DNA of 64,000 nucleotides from JAWWOL01 sp033851545 (GCA_033851545.1 JAWWOO010000016.1:1-64000), one strand, 5' to 3'; shown: positions 10,902 through 19,736, counted from the first letter of the stretch. A program made the numbers and translations. The notes: generated by a model not told the origin, from the letters alone.

Positions 10902-11285
10902 GTGACCGTACGGCTGACCGAGATCGTCGTCGACTGCGCCGACCCGCGCCGCCTCGCGGAGTTCTGGTGCGCGGTGCTCGGCTGGGAGGTGAGCGATGCC
11001 AACGACACCGACGTCGAGATCAGGCCGGTCGGCACCGAGGCCAAGACCTCGATCGTCCCGTCGCTGCTGTTCCAACGGGTACCCGAACCCAAGGCGGGCA
11101 AGAACCGGATCCACCTCGACGTCAACAGCTTCGACGGTGACCAGGCCACTGAGCTCGACCGGCTGCTGGCCCTGGGCGCCACGCGGGTCGACATCGGGCA
11201 GGGCCGGCCGGCCTGGCACGTGCTCGCCGACCCGGAGGGCAACGAGTTCTGCCTGCTGCGCAGCGTCGTTTCGCCCGGCACCTAG
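10902..11285 (+). CDS. VOC-superfamily (glyoxalase/bleomycin-resistance fold) protein
   Basis: 127 aa, GTG start with a strong AAGGAG seven bases upstream. It shows the paired beta-alpha-beta-beta-beta modules of the vicinal oxygen chelate fold: it opens with LTEIVVDCADPRRLAEFWCAVLGW and closes with the usual WHVLADPEGNEFCLL. The central segment KNRIHLDVNS fits the 'glyoxalase-like' Pfam branch common in actinobacteria. No conserved metal triad can be assigned with certainty. Substrate unknown. Likely cotranscribed with the decarboxylase. Confidence 0.8.
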   Translation: MTVRLTEIVVDCADPRRLAEFWCAVLGWEVSDANDTDVEIRPVGTEAKTSIVPSLLFQRVPEPKAGKNRIHLDVNSFDGDQATELDRLLALGATRVDIGQGRPAWHVLADPEGNEFCLLRSVVSPGT

Positions 11286-11294
11286 ACTTCCACT

Positions 11295-11894
11295 GTGATC
11301 AAGAGAGCCGCCGCCACATCGCTCCCCTGGTTCCTGGTCGCGCTGGTGCGGTGGCTGGACAGCGCCGATCACGATGGCATGCCCCTGATCGAGGTCGGCG
11401 CCCGGGACGAACCGGCCCACGTGGCCACCTCGGTGCTGGTCCTGCTCGCCGTCCTCGGACCGGACCGCATGGCCAGGCACCGTACGGCGGTCGCGACGGC
11501 CTGCGCGTCCTCGGTGCTGATCGACGTCGACCACCTGCCGTTGTACGTCGATTTCCCGGTCGACATCCGGGTGGACAAGGGCCGTCCGTTCACGCACTCC
11601 CTGTCGACCGCGGCGGCGCTGGGCCTGCTGGCGGCCGGCGTCCGCTTCCGCCGCCGTGAGCTGGCGGCCGCCTCCGCCGGAGTCGGCCTGCACTTCGTAC
11701 GGGACATCGCGACCGGGCCTGGGCTGCCGCTGTGGTGGCCCTGGGAGCAGCGTGGCCGCCGGGTGCCCTACGCCTACTACTCGCGGTTCCTGCTCGTCCT
11801 CGCCGCCGTCGGCTCGGTCCGGATGCACCGCTGGGCGCACCAGGCAGCGGGTCAGGCCACGAGGTCCGCGAAGGCCACCACGTCGTCGACGTAG
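11295..11894 (+). CDS. Membrane-bound metal-dependent hydrolase, YdjM/DUF457-like
   Basis: 199 aa, GTG start nine bases after the VOC stop; no good ribosome site, so coupling to the preceding gene is likely. The segment DVDHLPLYVDF plus GRPFTHSL and GLHFVRDIATGPG gives the His/Asp pattern of the YdjM family, which are inner-membrane proteins predicted to bind metal. Hydrophobic stretches surround it (about 40-62, 98-118 and 170-190). Biochemical role unknown. Its last 43 bases overlap the 3' end of the sortase gene on the other strand. Confidence 0.7.
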   Translation: MIKRAAATSLPWFLVALVRWLDSADHDGMPLIEVGARDEPAHVATSVLVLLAVLGPDRMARHRTAVATACASSVLIDVDHLPLYVDFPVDIRVDKGRPFTHSLSTAAALGLLAAGVRFRRRELAAASAGVGLHFVRDIATGPGLPLWWPWEQRGRRVPYAYYSRFLLVLAAVGSVRMHRWAHQAAGQATRSAKATTSST

Positions 11895-12616
11895 CTGTGC
11901 GCCGAGCGGTCGAAGGAGCCGCCGCACGTGATCAGGCGAAGCCCCGCGTGGTCGATGTTGCCGTAGACGAGCTGCGTGGGGAACGCGTTCTTGGCGAAGT
12001 GCTCGACGACCGAGACGCGGAACACCGCCGAGCTGCCGTCCGAACGGAGGACGGTCACCTGGTCACCCGGCTGGAGCCGGGCGAGATGGCCGAACACTCC
12101 GAGACTGCCGCCCCAGTCGACGTGGCCCACGATCACAGCGGGTCCCATCTCCCCAGGGGTCGGCGACCCGGTGTACCACCCGGCGGGGAAGCCGCTGGGC
12201 GGCACCTGCAACGCGCCGTCGGCTGTGAGCCCGAGCTTCATCAGCGACGAGTCGACGCCGATCGCCGGGATCCGGACTCGCACCGGCACCGATCGGGCCA
12301 GCGCCGGCACCCGGACGGCCGGTCGGGGCGGTGCGACCGGCGACCGGAGCCCAACCGTGGTCCGAGGGGTGGGACGCGGAGCCGCCGTCGCCGTACGGGC
12401 GACCGCGGTTGCCGCGCGCCCAGCTGCTGTCGCCGGAGCAGGCACCGCAGCGGCGTGGCTCGCAGAGGCGGCAGGGGCAGACCCTGTGGACGACACGACC
12501 CCGGCCGGCAAAGCCGCGGCCGGTGGTGCAGCATGGCCGCAGCCCGTGACGGCTACCGCGAGGAGGACCGCGACGGCCGCCGTACGGGCCGAGGCCCCTC
12601 TGCGCAGGTGGCGCAC
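11852..12616 (-). CDS. Class F-like sortase with N-terminal lipoprotein-type signal
   Basis: 254 aa, GTG start; only three bases separate it from the stop of the DUF3494 surface protein, so the two form an operon. The export signal ends at AVTGCGH, a possible lipobox with C26. A Pro/Ala/Thr-rich stalk (27-105) follows, then a compact sortase domain (about 110-250) with IPAIGVDSSL, catalytic His in IVGHVDWGG, catalytic Cys in LITCGGSFD and the following Arg. Sortases of this class cut a C-terminal sorting signal and join the substrate to the cell envelope, or act as proteases. The neighbour is the obvious candidate substrate. Confidence 0.85.
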   Translation of the reverse strand: MRHLRRGASARTAAVAVLLAVAVTGCGHAAPPAAALPAGVVSSTGSAPAASASHAAAVPAPATAAGRAATAVARTATAAPRPTPRTTVGLRSPVAPPRPAVRVPALARSVPVRVRIPAIGVDSSLMKLGLTADGALQVPPSGFPAGWYTGSPTPGEMGPAVIVGHVDWGGSLGVFGHLARLQPGDQVTVLRSDGSSAVFRVSVVEHFAKNAFPTQLVYGNIDHAGLRLITCGGSFDRSAHSYVDDVVAFADLVA

Positions 12617-12619
12617 CGG

Positions 12620-13651
12620 TCAGACCGAACGCCGACGGCGACGAAGGACGAACAGCAGGAGCAGCGCGGCCCCCGCGAGCGTGCCTGCGCCGGCGCTGAT
12701 GACCAGCCCGTGACGCTCACCGCCAGCGGTGCTGCCGTCACCGGTCTGCACCGAGCCCGTCGGGACACTGGTCACCTGGGGGCCGGTGGTCGTGGGCGAA
12801 GGGACGCCGGACGTCGTGCCCGAAGTCGCCGTGGGGGTGGCAGTGCGGGTGGCTGAGACGGTCGGCGTGGCCGTGGTGGTGGCCGACACGGTCGGCGACG
12901 GCGTCGTCGCCGCGCAGGCCGGCTTCGTGATGGTGTTCGTGTCCAGGGTGACCGCACCGTTGCGGGCGAGCACGCGGCCGATCGTGGTGGCTCCGGTCGT
13001 GAGCGTCACGCTGGTCAGGGCGAGGATGCTGCCGCGGAAGCTGGAGCCGGTGCCCAGCGTGGCGGAGCTACCGACCTGCCAGTAGATGTTGCACTCGCTG
13101 GCCCCGTTGATCAGGGCCACCTGGCTGCCCGAGGCGGTGGTGAGCGCCGAGCCGGCCTGGAAGACGAAGATCGCATTCGGGTCGCCGGCCGCGTCCAGGG
13201 TCAGCACGCCGGTAAGTCCGATCGAGGAAGCCGAGCCGTAGACGCCCGCCGTGAGGGTCCGGCCGCCCAGATCGGCGGCGATCGGGGTGCTGGGGGTCTC
13301 GCCGGCGGCCACCGTGTACGCGGTGGTCAGGTCGGTCTTGGCCTGCTGGGTCACCCGGTCGCCGCGGTGGTTCACCCCGGTGAGGGTCAGTGACGCCGTC
13401 CCGGTCTGGCTCAGCGTCGGGTAGCTTCCGATGTCGCCCGTGATCGTGGTCGGACCGGTGTTGGTGATCCCCGCTCCGGCCAGCACCGCAAAGCCCGCGC
13501 TGGTGCCCAGCGGCACGGCAGTGACGGCAGCGCTTGCGTCCTGCCGGAACGGTGCTCCGACGGCGATGGTCACGGTGGTGACCAGGACCGCGAGGCCCAT
13601 CGTCAGCGCTCGCCTTGAGGTGGCGCTGGGCAGGCTCAGGACAGTGTTCAC
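12620..13651 (-). CDS. Secreted DUF3494 ('ice-binding protein-like') surface protein with stalk and C-terminal anchor
   Basis: 343 aa, GTG start. Signal peptide about 1-40. Residues 45-245 carry the DUF3494 fold: SAGFAVLAGAGITNTGPTTI, GDIGSYP, then many short TT/TG/GS beta-strands ending in TNTITKPAC. This right-handed beta-solenoid is known from type I ice-binding proteins and adhesins. Next come a Thr/Ser/Pro stalk (about 250-300) with repeated 'TATPTVSAT' blocks, SVQTG at 300-304, a membrane helix (about 317-336) and a basic tail RRRRR. The tail order equals a sortase sorting signal, but the motif is SVQTG and not LPxTG. Most DUF3494 proteins outside cold habitats are probably adhesins and not antifreeze proteins. 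Confidence 0.85.
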   Translation of the reverse strand: MNTVLSLPSATSRRALTMGLAVLVTTVTIAVGAPFRQDASAAVTAVPLGTSAGFAVLAGAGITNTGPTTITGDIGSYPTLSQTGTASLTLTGVNHRGDRVTQQAKTDLTTAYTVAAGETPSTPIAADLGGRTLTAGVYGSASSIGLTGVLTLDAAGDPNAIFVFQAGSALTTASGSQVALINGASECNIYWQVGSSATLGTGSSFRGSILALTSVTLTTGATTIGRVLARNGAVTLDTNTITKPACAATTPSPTVSATTTATPTVSATRTATPTATSGTTSGVPSPTTTGPQVTSVPTGSVQTGDGSTAGGERHGLVISAGAGTLAGAALLLLFVLRRRRRSV

Positions 13652-13811
13652 GGCAGCTTGGCTCGATTCGGCGGGTTGTCACGGGAGGGCATGGGACCGC
13701 GACATCGATCGCCTCGGCTCGTGCGCACAGCAGCGAGGCAAGGTCCGGACCAAGCGCTACAGACCGTGACGTTACTCTCATCCGTTGCTGAAATATCGGA
13801 AACAGACAATT

Positions 13812-13826
13812 GGCAGATCGTCTGCC
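13812..13826. promoter_or_regulatory. Palindromic operator candidate upstream of the puuD-like gene
   Basis: GGCAGA-tcg-TCTGCC is a perfect 6-3-6 inverted repeat ending 41 bases before the start of the puuD-like gene. It contains the 10-mer GATCGTCTGC (13816-13825), which recurs upstream of the amine permease operon at 19711-19720. Function as a repressor site is inferred. Confidence 0.4.
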
Positions 13827-13867
13827 ACGCAGGCCCGCCGCTTTCCGGTCGTCTCTACAGTGGGCAG

Positions 13868-14566
13868 ATGCATCCGGTGATCGGCATTACCTGCTACGTC
13901 GAGAAAGCGCAGTGGGGCGTGTGGGACACCACCGCCGCGCTGCTGCCGGAGGCGTACGTCGACGCGGTGGCCAGGGCCGGTGGCATCCCGCTGCTCGTGC
14001 CGCCGGCCGGTGCCGCCGACCCCGACCGGCTGATCGACCTGCTGGACGGCCTGATCCTGGCCGGCGGCGCCGACATCGACCCGACGTTCTACGACGAACC
14101 CATGCACCCGGCGACTGCCGGCCTGCGACCTGACCGCGACGCCGCCGAGATGCCGCTGGCCCTGTCTGCGCTGGCCCGCGACCTGCCGCTGCTCGGGATC
14201 TGCCGCGGCGCCCAGATCCTCAACGTCGCCAGAGGTGGCAGCCTGGTCCAGCACCTGCCAGACGAGGTCGGGCACGAGGGTCACCGTCCCGCGCCCGGTG
14301 TCTACGGCGAGCACCGCGTGCGGCTGGCCGAGGACAGCCGGCTCGGCACCGTGCTCGGCGAGGCGGTGGTGGTGCGCTCCTACCACCACCAGGGAATCGG
14401 CACGATCGGCGCCGGCCTGGTGCCGACAGCCTGGGCCGACGACCACACCGTCGAGGGGCTCGAGGATCCACGGCTGGTGTTCGCGATCGGAGCCCTGTGG
14501 CACCCCGAGGCCGACGACGACCCACGGCTGTTCGACGCGCTCGTCGCCGCCAGCAGCCCGGGATGA
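13868..14566 (+). CDS. puuD: Gamma-glutamyl-GABA hydrolase-like class I amidotransferase (peptidase C26)
   Basis: 232 aa from ATG 13868. The catalytic nucleophile is in LGICRGAQILNVARGG (C112), and the His/Glu pair in LWHPEAD (about 212-214). The N-terminal PVIGITCY and LLDGLILAGGADIDP are typical of the PuuD/YvdE branch that cleaves gamma-glutamyl bonds of N-gamma-glutamyl compounds. The gene converges (6-bp gap) on the operon for an SDR, aldehyde dehydrogenase, GS-like ligase and permease, which together match the gamma-glutamylated putrescine route or a relative of it. The gene symbol denotes the closest known function; substrate may differ. Confidence 0.8.
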   Translation: MHPVIGITCYVEKAQWGVWDTTAALLPEAYVDAVARAGGIPLLVPPAGAADPDRLIDLLDGLILAGGADIDPTFYDEPMHPATAGLRPDRDAAEMPLALSALARDLPLLGICRGAQILNVARGGSLVQHLPDEVGHEGHRPAPGVYGEHRVRLAEDSRLGTVLGEAVVVRSYHHQGIGTIGAGLVPTAWADDHTVEGLEDPRLVFAIGALWHPEADDDPRLFDALVAASSPG

Positions 14567-14572
14567 CGAGGG

Positions 14573-15340
14573 TCAGAGGGGCGTGACGTAGGCGCCGGTG
14601 AGGCCACCGTCCACGAGGAACTGCGACGCGGTGATGTACGACGAGTCGTCACTGGCGAGGAACGCAACCGCGGCCGCGATCTCGCGCGGCTCGGCGAACC
14701 GGCCCATCGGCAGGTGGACCAGCCGCCTTGCGGCCCGCTCCGGGTCCTTGGCGAAAAGCTCCTGGAGCAGTGGCGTGTTGACCGGCCCCGGGCACAGCGC
14801 ATTGACCCGTACGCCCTGCCGGGCGAACTGCACGCCGAGCTCGCGGGTCATCGCCAGCACGCCGCCTTTGCTTGCGGTGTAAGAGATCTGCGACGTCGCG
14901 GCTCCCATCAGGGCCACGAACGAGGCCGTGTTGATGATCGACCCTCTGCCGCGCTCGAGCAGGTGCGGGATGCCGTACTTGCAGCACAGGTAGACGCTGG
15001 TGAGGTTGACCTCCTGCACCCTGCGCCAGGCGTCGATCCCCGTCTCGAGGATCGAGTCGTCGTCGGGCGGCGAGATGCCGGCGTTGTTGAAGCAGATGTC
15101 GAGCCCGCCGAAGTGCGAGATGGCCGCCGCGTACATCGCGCGCACGGCGTCCTCGTCCGTGACATCGGTGTGGACATAGATGCCGCCGACCTCGGCAGCA
15201 GCGGCCTCACCGGGCTCGTCGGCGAGGTCGGCCACCACGACCTTGGCCCCCTCCTGGGCAAACCGGCGCGCAGTCTCGAGACCGATGCCGCTGGCCGCCC
15301 CGGTGATGACCGCGACGCGTCCGTCCAACCTGCCTGTCAC
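14573..15340 (-). CDS. Short-chain dehydrogenase/reductase
   Basis: 255 aa. Classical SDR: cofactor motif GAASGIG (14-20), FNNAG (85-89) and the active-site set S140, Y154 and K158 in YTASKGG. Asp38 (ADLA) after the second beta-strand points to NAD(H) preference. The GTG start follows the aldehyde dehydrogenase stop directly with no gap, so it is the last gene of the permease/ligase/dehydrogenase operon. In the E. coli Puu pathway the first oxidation is done by the flavoprotein PuuB; no such gene is here, so this SDR may act on a related alcohol or amine-derived intermediate. That role is inferred. Confidence 0.88.
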   Translation of the reverse strand: MTGRLDGRVAVITGAASGIGLETARRFAQEGAKVVVADLADEPGEAAAAEVGGIYVHTDVTDEDAVRAMYAAAISHFGGLDICFNNAGISPPDDDSILETGIDAWRRVQEVNLTSVYLCCKYGIPHLLERGRGSIINTASFVALMGAATSQISYTASKGGVLAMTRELGVQFARQGVRVNALCPGPVNTPLLQELFAKDPERAARRLVHLPMGRFAEPREIAAAVAFLASDDSSYITASQFLVDGGLTGAYVTPL

Positions 15341-16708
15341 TCAGACCTCCGTGGCGATGAAGACGTTCTTGACGTCGGTGAACGAGTCGAGGGCATCGGG
15401 CCCCAGCTCGCGGCCCAGCCCGGACTGCTTGAAGCCGCCGAACGGGGTGGAGTAGCGCACCGACGAGTGGGAGTTGACCGAGAGGTTGCCGGACTCGAGC
15501 CCACGGCTGACCCGCAGCGCCCGGCCGACGTCACGGGTCCAGATCGAGCCGGACAGGCCGTAGTCGCTGTCGTTGGCGATCCGTACGGCCTCGGCCTCGT
15601 CCTCGAACGGGATGACGGCGACCACCGGGCCGAACACTTCCTCCACAGCGACCGCGGAGCCAGGGTCAACGGGAGCTAGAACCGTTGCGGGGTACCAGAA
15701 ACCGGGTCCCTCGGGCACGGTGCCACGAAAGGCAACCGGGGCATCGTCCGGCACGTAGGACGACACCCGGTCCAGCTGCACCTTGCTGATCAGCGGGCCC
15801 ATCTCGCTCGCGTCGTCGGCCGGGTCGAGGGCCTTGACGCCGAGCACGGCCGGCTCGAGCAGCTCCATGAACCGGTCGTAGGCACTGCGCTCGACCAGGA
15901 TCCGGCTGCGGGCGCAGCAGTCCTGGCCGGCGTTGTCGAAGACCGCGTACGGCGCGGTGGCCGCCGCGCGCTCGAGATCGGCGTCGGCGAAGACGATATT
16001 GGCCGACTTGCCGCCCAGCTCGAGAGTCACCCGCTTGACCTGGTCGGCACAGCCACGCATGACCTGCTTGCCGACAACGGTCGAGCCGGTGAAGACCACC
16101 TTGCGGACGGCCGGATGCGTGACGAAACGCTGGCCGACGACGGTGCCAGCTCCGGGCAACACCTGGAATACGCCGGCAGGGATGCCCGCCTGCAGCGCCA
16201 GCTCCTCGAGCCGCATCGCGGTCAGCGGGGTGTACTCGGCCGGCTTGAGCACGACCGTGTTGCCGGCGGCCAGGGCGGGTGCGAACCCCCAGGCCGCGAT
16301 CGGCATCGGGAAGTTCCACGGCACGATGATGCCGACGACGCCGAGCGGCTCCTTGAAGGTGATGTCCACACCACCGGCGACCGGGATCTGCCTGCCGTAC
16401 AAGCGTTCTGGAGCTGCGGAGAAGAACTGGAGCACATCGCGGGCGTTGCCGGCCTCCCACCGGGCGTTGCCGATGGTGTGCCCGGCGTTGAGCACCTCGA
16501 GCCGGGCGAGGTGCTCGAGGTCGGCGTCGACGGCCTCGGCGAACCTGCGCAGCAGGCGGCCCCTGTCGGCGGGCGCAACGGTCCGCCACGTGGAAAACGC
16601 CGACGCCGCCCGGGCGATCGCCAGATCTGTCTCGTCGACGGTGAACATGCCGACGGTGCGTAACACCTGCTCCGTCGCAGGGTTGACCACGTCGTAAGCA
16701 GTGGTCAT
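15341..16708 (-). CDS. NAD(P)-dependent aldehyde dehydrogenase (gamma-aminobutyraldehyde / gamma-glutamyl-aldehyde type)
   Basis: 455 aa from ATG 16708 (MTTAYDVVNPATEQ). All family landmarks are present: VPWNFP (129-134), KPAEYTP (155-161), FTGSTVVGK (207-214), general base E230 in TLELGGK, catalytic Cys C264 in GQDCCARSR, and EEVFGPVV. The frame remains open upstream into the GS gene, but that is GC-rich antisense-type noise. In the operon it would oxidise the aldehyde produced from a polyamine or its gamma-glutamyl derivative, like PuuC. It sits 19 bases after the ligase gene. Confidence 0.9.
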   Translation of the reverse strand: MTTAYDVVNPATEQVLRTVGMFTVDETDLAIARAASAFSTWRTVAPADRGRLLRRFAEAVDADLEHLARLEVLNAGHTIGNARWEAGNARDVLQFFSAAPERLYGRQIPVAGGVDITFKEPLGVVGIIVPWNFPMPIAAWGFAPALAAGNTVVLKPAEYTPLTAMRLEELALQAGIPAGVFQVLPGAGTVVGQRFVTHPAVRKVVFTGSTVVGKQVMRGCADQVKRVTLELGGKSANIVFADADLERAAATAPYAVFDNAGQDCCARSRILVERSAYDRFMELLEPAVLGVKALDPADDASEMGPLISKVQLDRVSSYVPDDAPVAFRGTVPEGPGFWYPATVLAPVDPGSAVAVEEVFGPVVAVIPFEDEAEAVRIANDSDYGLSGSIWTRDVGRALRVSRGLESGNLSVNSHSSVRYSTPFGGFKQSGLGRELGPDALDSFTDVKNVFIATEV

Positions 16709-16727
16709 GGCGCAGTTGAGCCTGATG

Positions 16728-18095
16728 TCATAGCCGCTCGAACCCCCGGAACCTTTCCCAGTCGGTGACGGCGGCGTCATAGGCCGCCAGCTCGATCCTG
16801 GCCATCGTGACGTAGTGGTCGACGACGTCGTCACCCAGGGCGGCCCTGGCCACCGTGCTGCGCTCGAACAGGTCGGCTGCCTCGCGCAGCGTCGAGGGCA
16901 CGCGGGTGCCCTGGGACTCGTAGCCGTTGCCGATGAACTCCGGCCCGAGCTCGAGCCCCTGGTCGACGCCGTGCAGCCCGGCTGCGATGAGCGCCGCCAC
17001 CGCGAGGTACTGGTTGACGTCGCCGCCGGGCACCCGGTTCTCGAAACGCAACGAGTGACCGTGCCCGACGACGCGCAGGGCACACGTCCGGTTGTCACGG
17101 CCCCACTGGACGGCGGTCGGCGCGAAGCTGCCTGCGACGTAGCGCTTGTAGGAGTTGATGTTCGGGGCCATCAGCAGCGTGAGCTCCGGCAGGCAGGCCA
17201 GCTGTCCGGCGAGGAACTGCTCGAAGAGCAGCGAGAAGCCATGCTCGCGGTCGCCGGCGAAGACCGGCTCTGCCTCCTCACCACGCAGGGACAGGTGGAT
17301 GTGGCAGGAGTTGCCCTCGCGGGCGTCGTACTTCGCCATGAAGGTCAGGCTCATGCCCTCCTCGGCGGCGATCTCCTTGGCACCGTTCTTGTAGATGCCG
17401 TGCTGGTCGCAGGTGGCGATGGCCTCCTCGTACCGGAAAGCGATCTCGTGCTGGCCGAAGTTGCACTCGCCCTTGGCCGACTCCACCGTGAGACCGGCAC
17501 CGGCCATGCTGTTGCGGATGCGCCGCAGGAGCGGCTCGATCCGCGCCGTCCCGAGCAGCGAGTAGTCGACGTTGTAGAGGTTGGCCGGCGTCATGTCGCG
17601 GTAGCCCTTGCGCCACGCGTCCTCGTAGGTGTCGCGGAAGACGATGAACTCGAGCTCCGTCCCGACGTACGCGGTCCAGCCCCGCTCGGCCAGCCGCGCC
17701 GTCTGCTTCTTGAGGATCTGCCGCGGCGAGGCGGGAACCGGCGTGCCGTCGAGCCAGAGGACGTCGGCGATGACCAGGACGGTGCCTGCCTGCCACGGCA
17801 CGTGCCGCAGCGTCGACAGGTCGGGCCGCATCACGAAGTCGCCGTATCCGCTGTCCCAGGAGGACATCTCGTAGCCGGCGACGGTGTTCATGTCCACGTC
17901 GACGGCGAGCAGATAGCTGCACCCCTCGGCATCGTGCTCGACCGTGTCGTCGAGAAAGTGCCGTGCTGCCATGCGTTTTCCCTGCAGGCGACCCTGCATG
18001 TCCGTGATGGCCAGCAGGACCGTGTCGACGCTGCCGGCCTCGACGAGCCTGATCAGCTCGTCGAGGCCGAAGCGTCCTTGGGGTGCGTGGGTCAC
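16728..18095 (-). CDS. Glutamine synthetase-like gamma-glutamyl-amine ligase (PuuA/GlnA3 type)
   Basis: 455 aa, GTG start overlapping the permease stop by four bases (GTGA). The GS catalytic domain is intact: ELEFIVF, the metal and substrate residues in NSCHIHLSL, APNINSYKRY, and RDNRTCALRV for ATP/glutamate. The adenylylation loop tyrosine of type I GlnA is not recognisable. The amine-permease, aldehyde dehydrogenase and gamma-glutamyl hydrolase neighbours mark it as a ligase that gamma-glutamylates putrescine, polyamines or another amine, and not as the ammonium-assimilating enzyme. In Streptomyces the GlnA2/GlnA3 homologues do this for polyamine detoxification. Confidence 0.88.
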   Translation of the reverse strand: MTHAPQGRFGLDELIRLVEAGSVDTVLLAITDMQGRLQGKRMAARHFLDDTVEHDAEGCSYLLAVDVDMNTVAGYEMSSWDSGYGDFVMRPDLSTLRHVPWQAGTVLVIADVLWLDGTPVPASPRQILKKQTARLAERGWTAYVGTELEFIVFRDTYEDAWRKGYRDMTPANLYNVDYSLLGTARIEPLLRRIRNSMAGAGLTVESAKGECNFGQHEIAFRYEEAIATCDQHGIYKNGAKEIAAEEGMSLTFMAKYDAREGNSCHIHLSLRGEEAEPVFAGDREHGFSLLFEQFLAGQLACLPELTLLMAPNINSYKRYVAGSFAPTAVQWGRDNRTCALRVVGHGHSLRFENRVPGGDVNQYLAVAALIAAGLHGVDQGLELGPEFIGNGYESQGTRVPSTLREAADLFERSTVARAALGDDVVDHYVTMARIELAAYDAAVTDWERFRGFERL

Positions 18096-19660
18096 AGCGT
18101 CAGGTCACGCTCGATAGCGGCCAGCTCCTCGGCGCTGCCCTGGACGATCGGTCCCTTGAACCACTTGCGGGCCGAAACCATCCAGTAGATCCCAGCGAAA
18201 CCGATCACCGCCAGAACGGCGATCGGAGCAAAGTTGAAGCTGTTCACCGTGATCGGCGAGAACTGCGGCCCGAGCAGCGGGAAGCAGATGACGACGACCC
18301 AGACGATGGCCAGCCAGCCGATGAGGGCACTCTTGTTGCCGAGCTGCCAGGGGCCGGGGGTGAAGTCGGATCCCCGAAGGCGGCGCAGCAGCACCGGGAT
18401 CACGTACGAGATGTAGAGAGCGACCACGGCGACGGAGACGATGGCGAAGAACGCCACTGCGTAGCCCTTGTGCGTGTAGAGAGACGGCAGGCCGAGAATG
18501 AACGCACCGGCAACGGCGAACCAGATCGAGTTGGTGGGCGTTCGGGTGCGGTGGTTGATCCGGTGCCAGTACTTCGAGCCGGGGATCGCGCCGTCGCGTG
18601 AGAAGGCGTAGATCATCCGCGAGTTGGCCGTGACCGAGGCCGCTCCGCAGAAGAACTGCGCGACGAAGACCACGATCATCAGGAACTCTGCGCCGTGCCG
18701 GCCGATGGAGTCGATCCAGATCTGGGCGGCAGCCGGCACACCCAGGCCGGCCGCAGCGCCGTAACCCTCGCTGCCGACGGCGTAGGGGATGGCGTAGGTG
18801 AGGCCGACCATGAGGATGAAGCCGGCGACGACCGAGACCCAGATCGAGGTCATGATGCCGCGCGGCCCACTGACGGCGGCGTCGTGGGTCTCCTCGGTCA
18901 TGTGCGCCGACGCGTCGAACCCGGTGATCGTGTACTGCGCCAGCATCATGCCGACAAGGGCAACCCAGATGAAGTTGCCGCCGAAGCCCCAGCCGGTGCC
19001 GTTGTAGTACTTGGTGAAGACGTCGGAGAAGGACTGGTGGTGGTCCGGCACGATGAACAGGACGCCGACCACGACCAGCACACCGATCAGGTGCCACCAC
19101 ACGCTGATGTTGTTGATCTTGGCCACGACGTTGACGCCGAGCGTGTTGATCAGCCCGTGCAGCACCAAGATGATCGTGTAGATCAGGAACAGTGAGCGGG
19201 GCGTCGGGCTGAAACCGCTGACCAACGACAGGAAGAAGCCGAAGAACGTGGCAAGACCGAAGTCGATGGACGCCGTGACGGCCACCTGACCGAGCAGGTT
19301 GAACCACCCGGTGAACCATGACCAGATCGGCGCCTTGCCCTCGGGAGCCAGCTTGGCTGCCCAGTAGTAGAGACCGCCGGCCGTCGGATAGCTGGAGCAG
19401 ACCTCGGCCATCGCCGCTCCGACCAGGCAGCACATGCCGCCGACGAACAGCCAGCCCCAGATGATCACTCGCGGGCCGCCGGCGACCATGCCGAGGTAGT
19501 AGGTCGTCACCCCGCCGGTCAGGATCGAGATGATCGTGAAGGAGACGGCGAAGTTGGAGAACCAGCCCATCCCCCGGTGCAGCTCCTGCGCGTAGCCCAG
19601 CTCGTGCAAGCGGGCCTCGTCAGCCGTAGCTGTTGACGCGGGGTCCTTGGTCAGGTCCAT
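18092..19660 (-). CDS. APC-superfamily amino acid/polyamine permease
   Basis: 522 aa from ATG 19660, selected because GGAGGA lies eight bases upstream. About twelve hydrophobic segments, beginning with FSNFAVSFTIISILTGG after a short cytosolic N-terminus that carries an FxxFAxxF-type start typical of the GABA/choline/amino-acid (ACT) branch. Helix 1 and helix 6 breaks are plausible (ILTGGVTTYY; ITGFDASAHMTEET). It is the first gene of the four-gene operon with the gamma-glutamyl ligase, aldehyde dehydrogenase and SDR, so the cargo is presumably the amine or amino acid degraded by them. A 7-3-7 palindrome lies 39-55 bases upstream of the start. Confidence 0.9.
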   Translation of the reverse strand: MDLTKDPASTATADEARLHELGYAQELHRGMGWFSNFAVSFTIISILTGGVTTYYLGMVAGGPRVIIWGWLFVGGMCCLVGAAMAEVCSSYPTAGGLYYWAAKLAPEGKAPIWSWFTGWFNLLGQVAVTASIDFGLATFFGFFLSLVSGFSPTPRSLFLIYTIILVLHGLINTLGVNVVAKINNISVWWHLIGVLVVVGVLFIVPDHHQSFSDVFTKYYNGTGWGFGGNFIWVALVGMMLAQYTITGFDASAHMTEETHDAAVSGPRGIMTSIWVSVVAGFILMVGLTYAIPYAVGSEGYGAAAGLGVPAAAQIWIDSIGRHGAEFLMIVVFVAQFFCGAASVTANSRMIYAFSRDGAIPGSKYWHRINHRTRTPTNSIWFAVAGAFILGLPSLYTHKGYAVAFFAIVSVAVVALYISYVIPVLLRRLRGSDFTPGPWQLGNKSALIGWLAIVWVVVICFPLLGPQFSPITVNSFNFAPIAVLAVIGFAGIYWMVSARKWFKGPIVQGSAEELAAIERDLTL

Positions 19661-19698
19661 GCAGGCTCTCCTCCGAAGCGGACGTACAGCAGTGCCCC

Positions 19699-19715
19699 CG
19701 ATCAAGGCTTGATCG
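19699..19715. promoter_or_regulatory. Palindromic operator candidate upstream of the amine permease operon
   Basis: CGATCAA-ggc-TTGATCG is a perfect inverted repeat with 7-bp arms in the 76-bp gap between the NUDIX stop and the permease start. The right half runs into GATCGTCTGC (19711-19720), the same 10-mer found upstream of the puuD-like gene. The position suits a repressor acting on the permease promoter. No regulator gene is in the window. Confidence 0.45.
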
Positions 19716-19736
19716 TCTGCGTAGTCCGCCCCGGTG

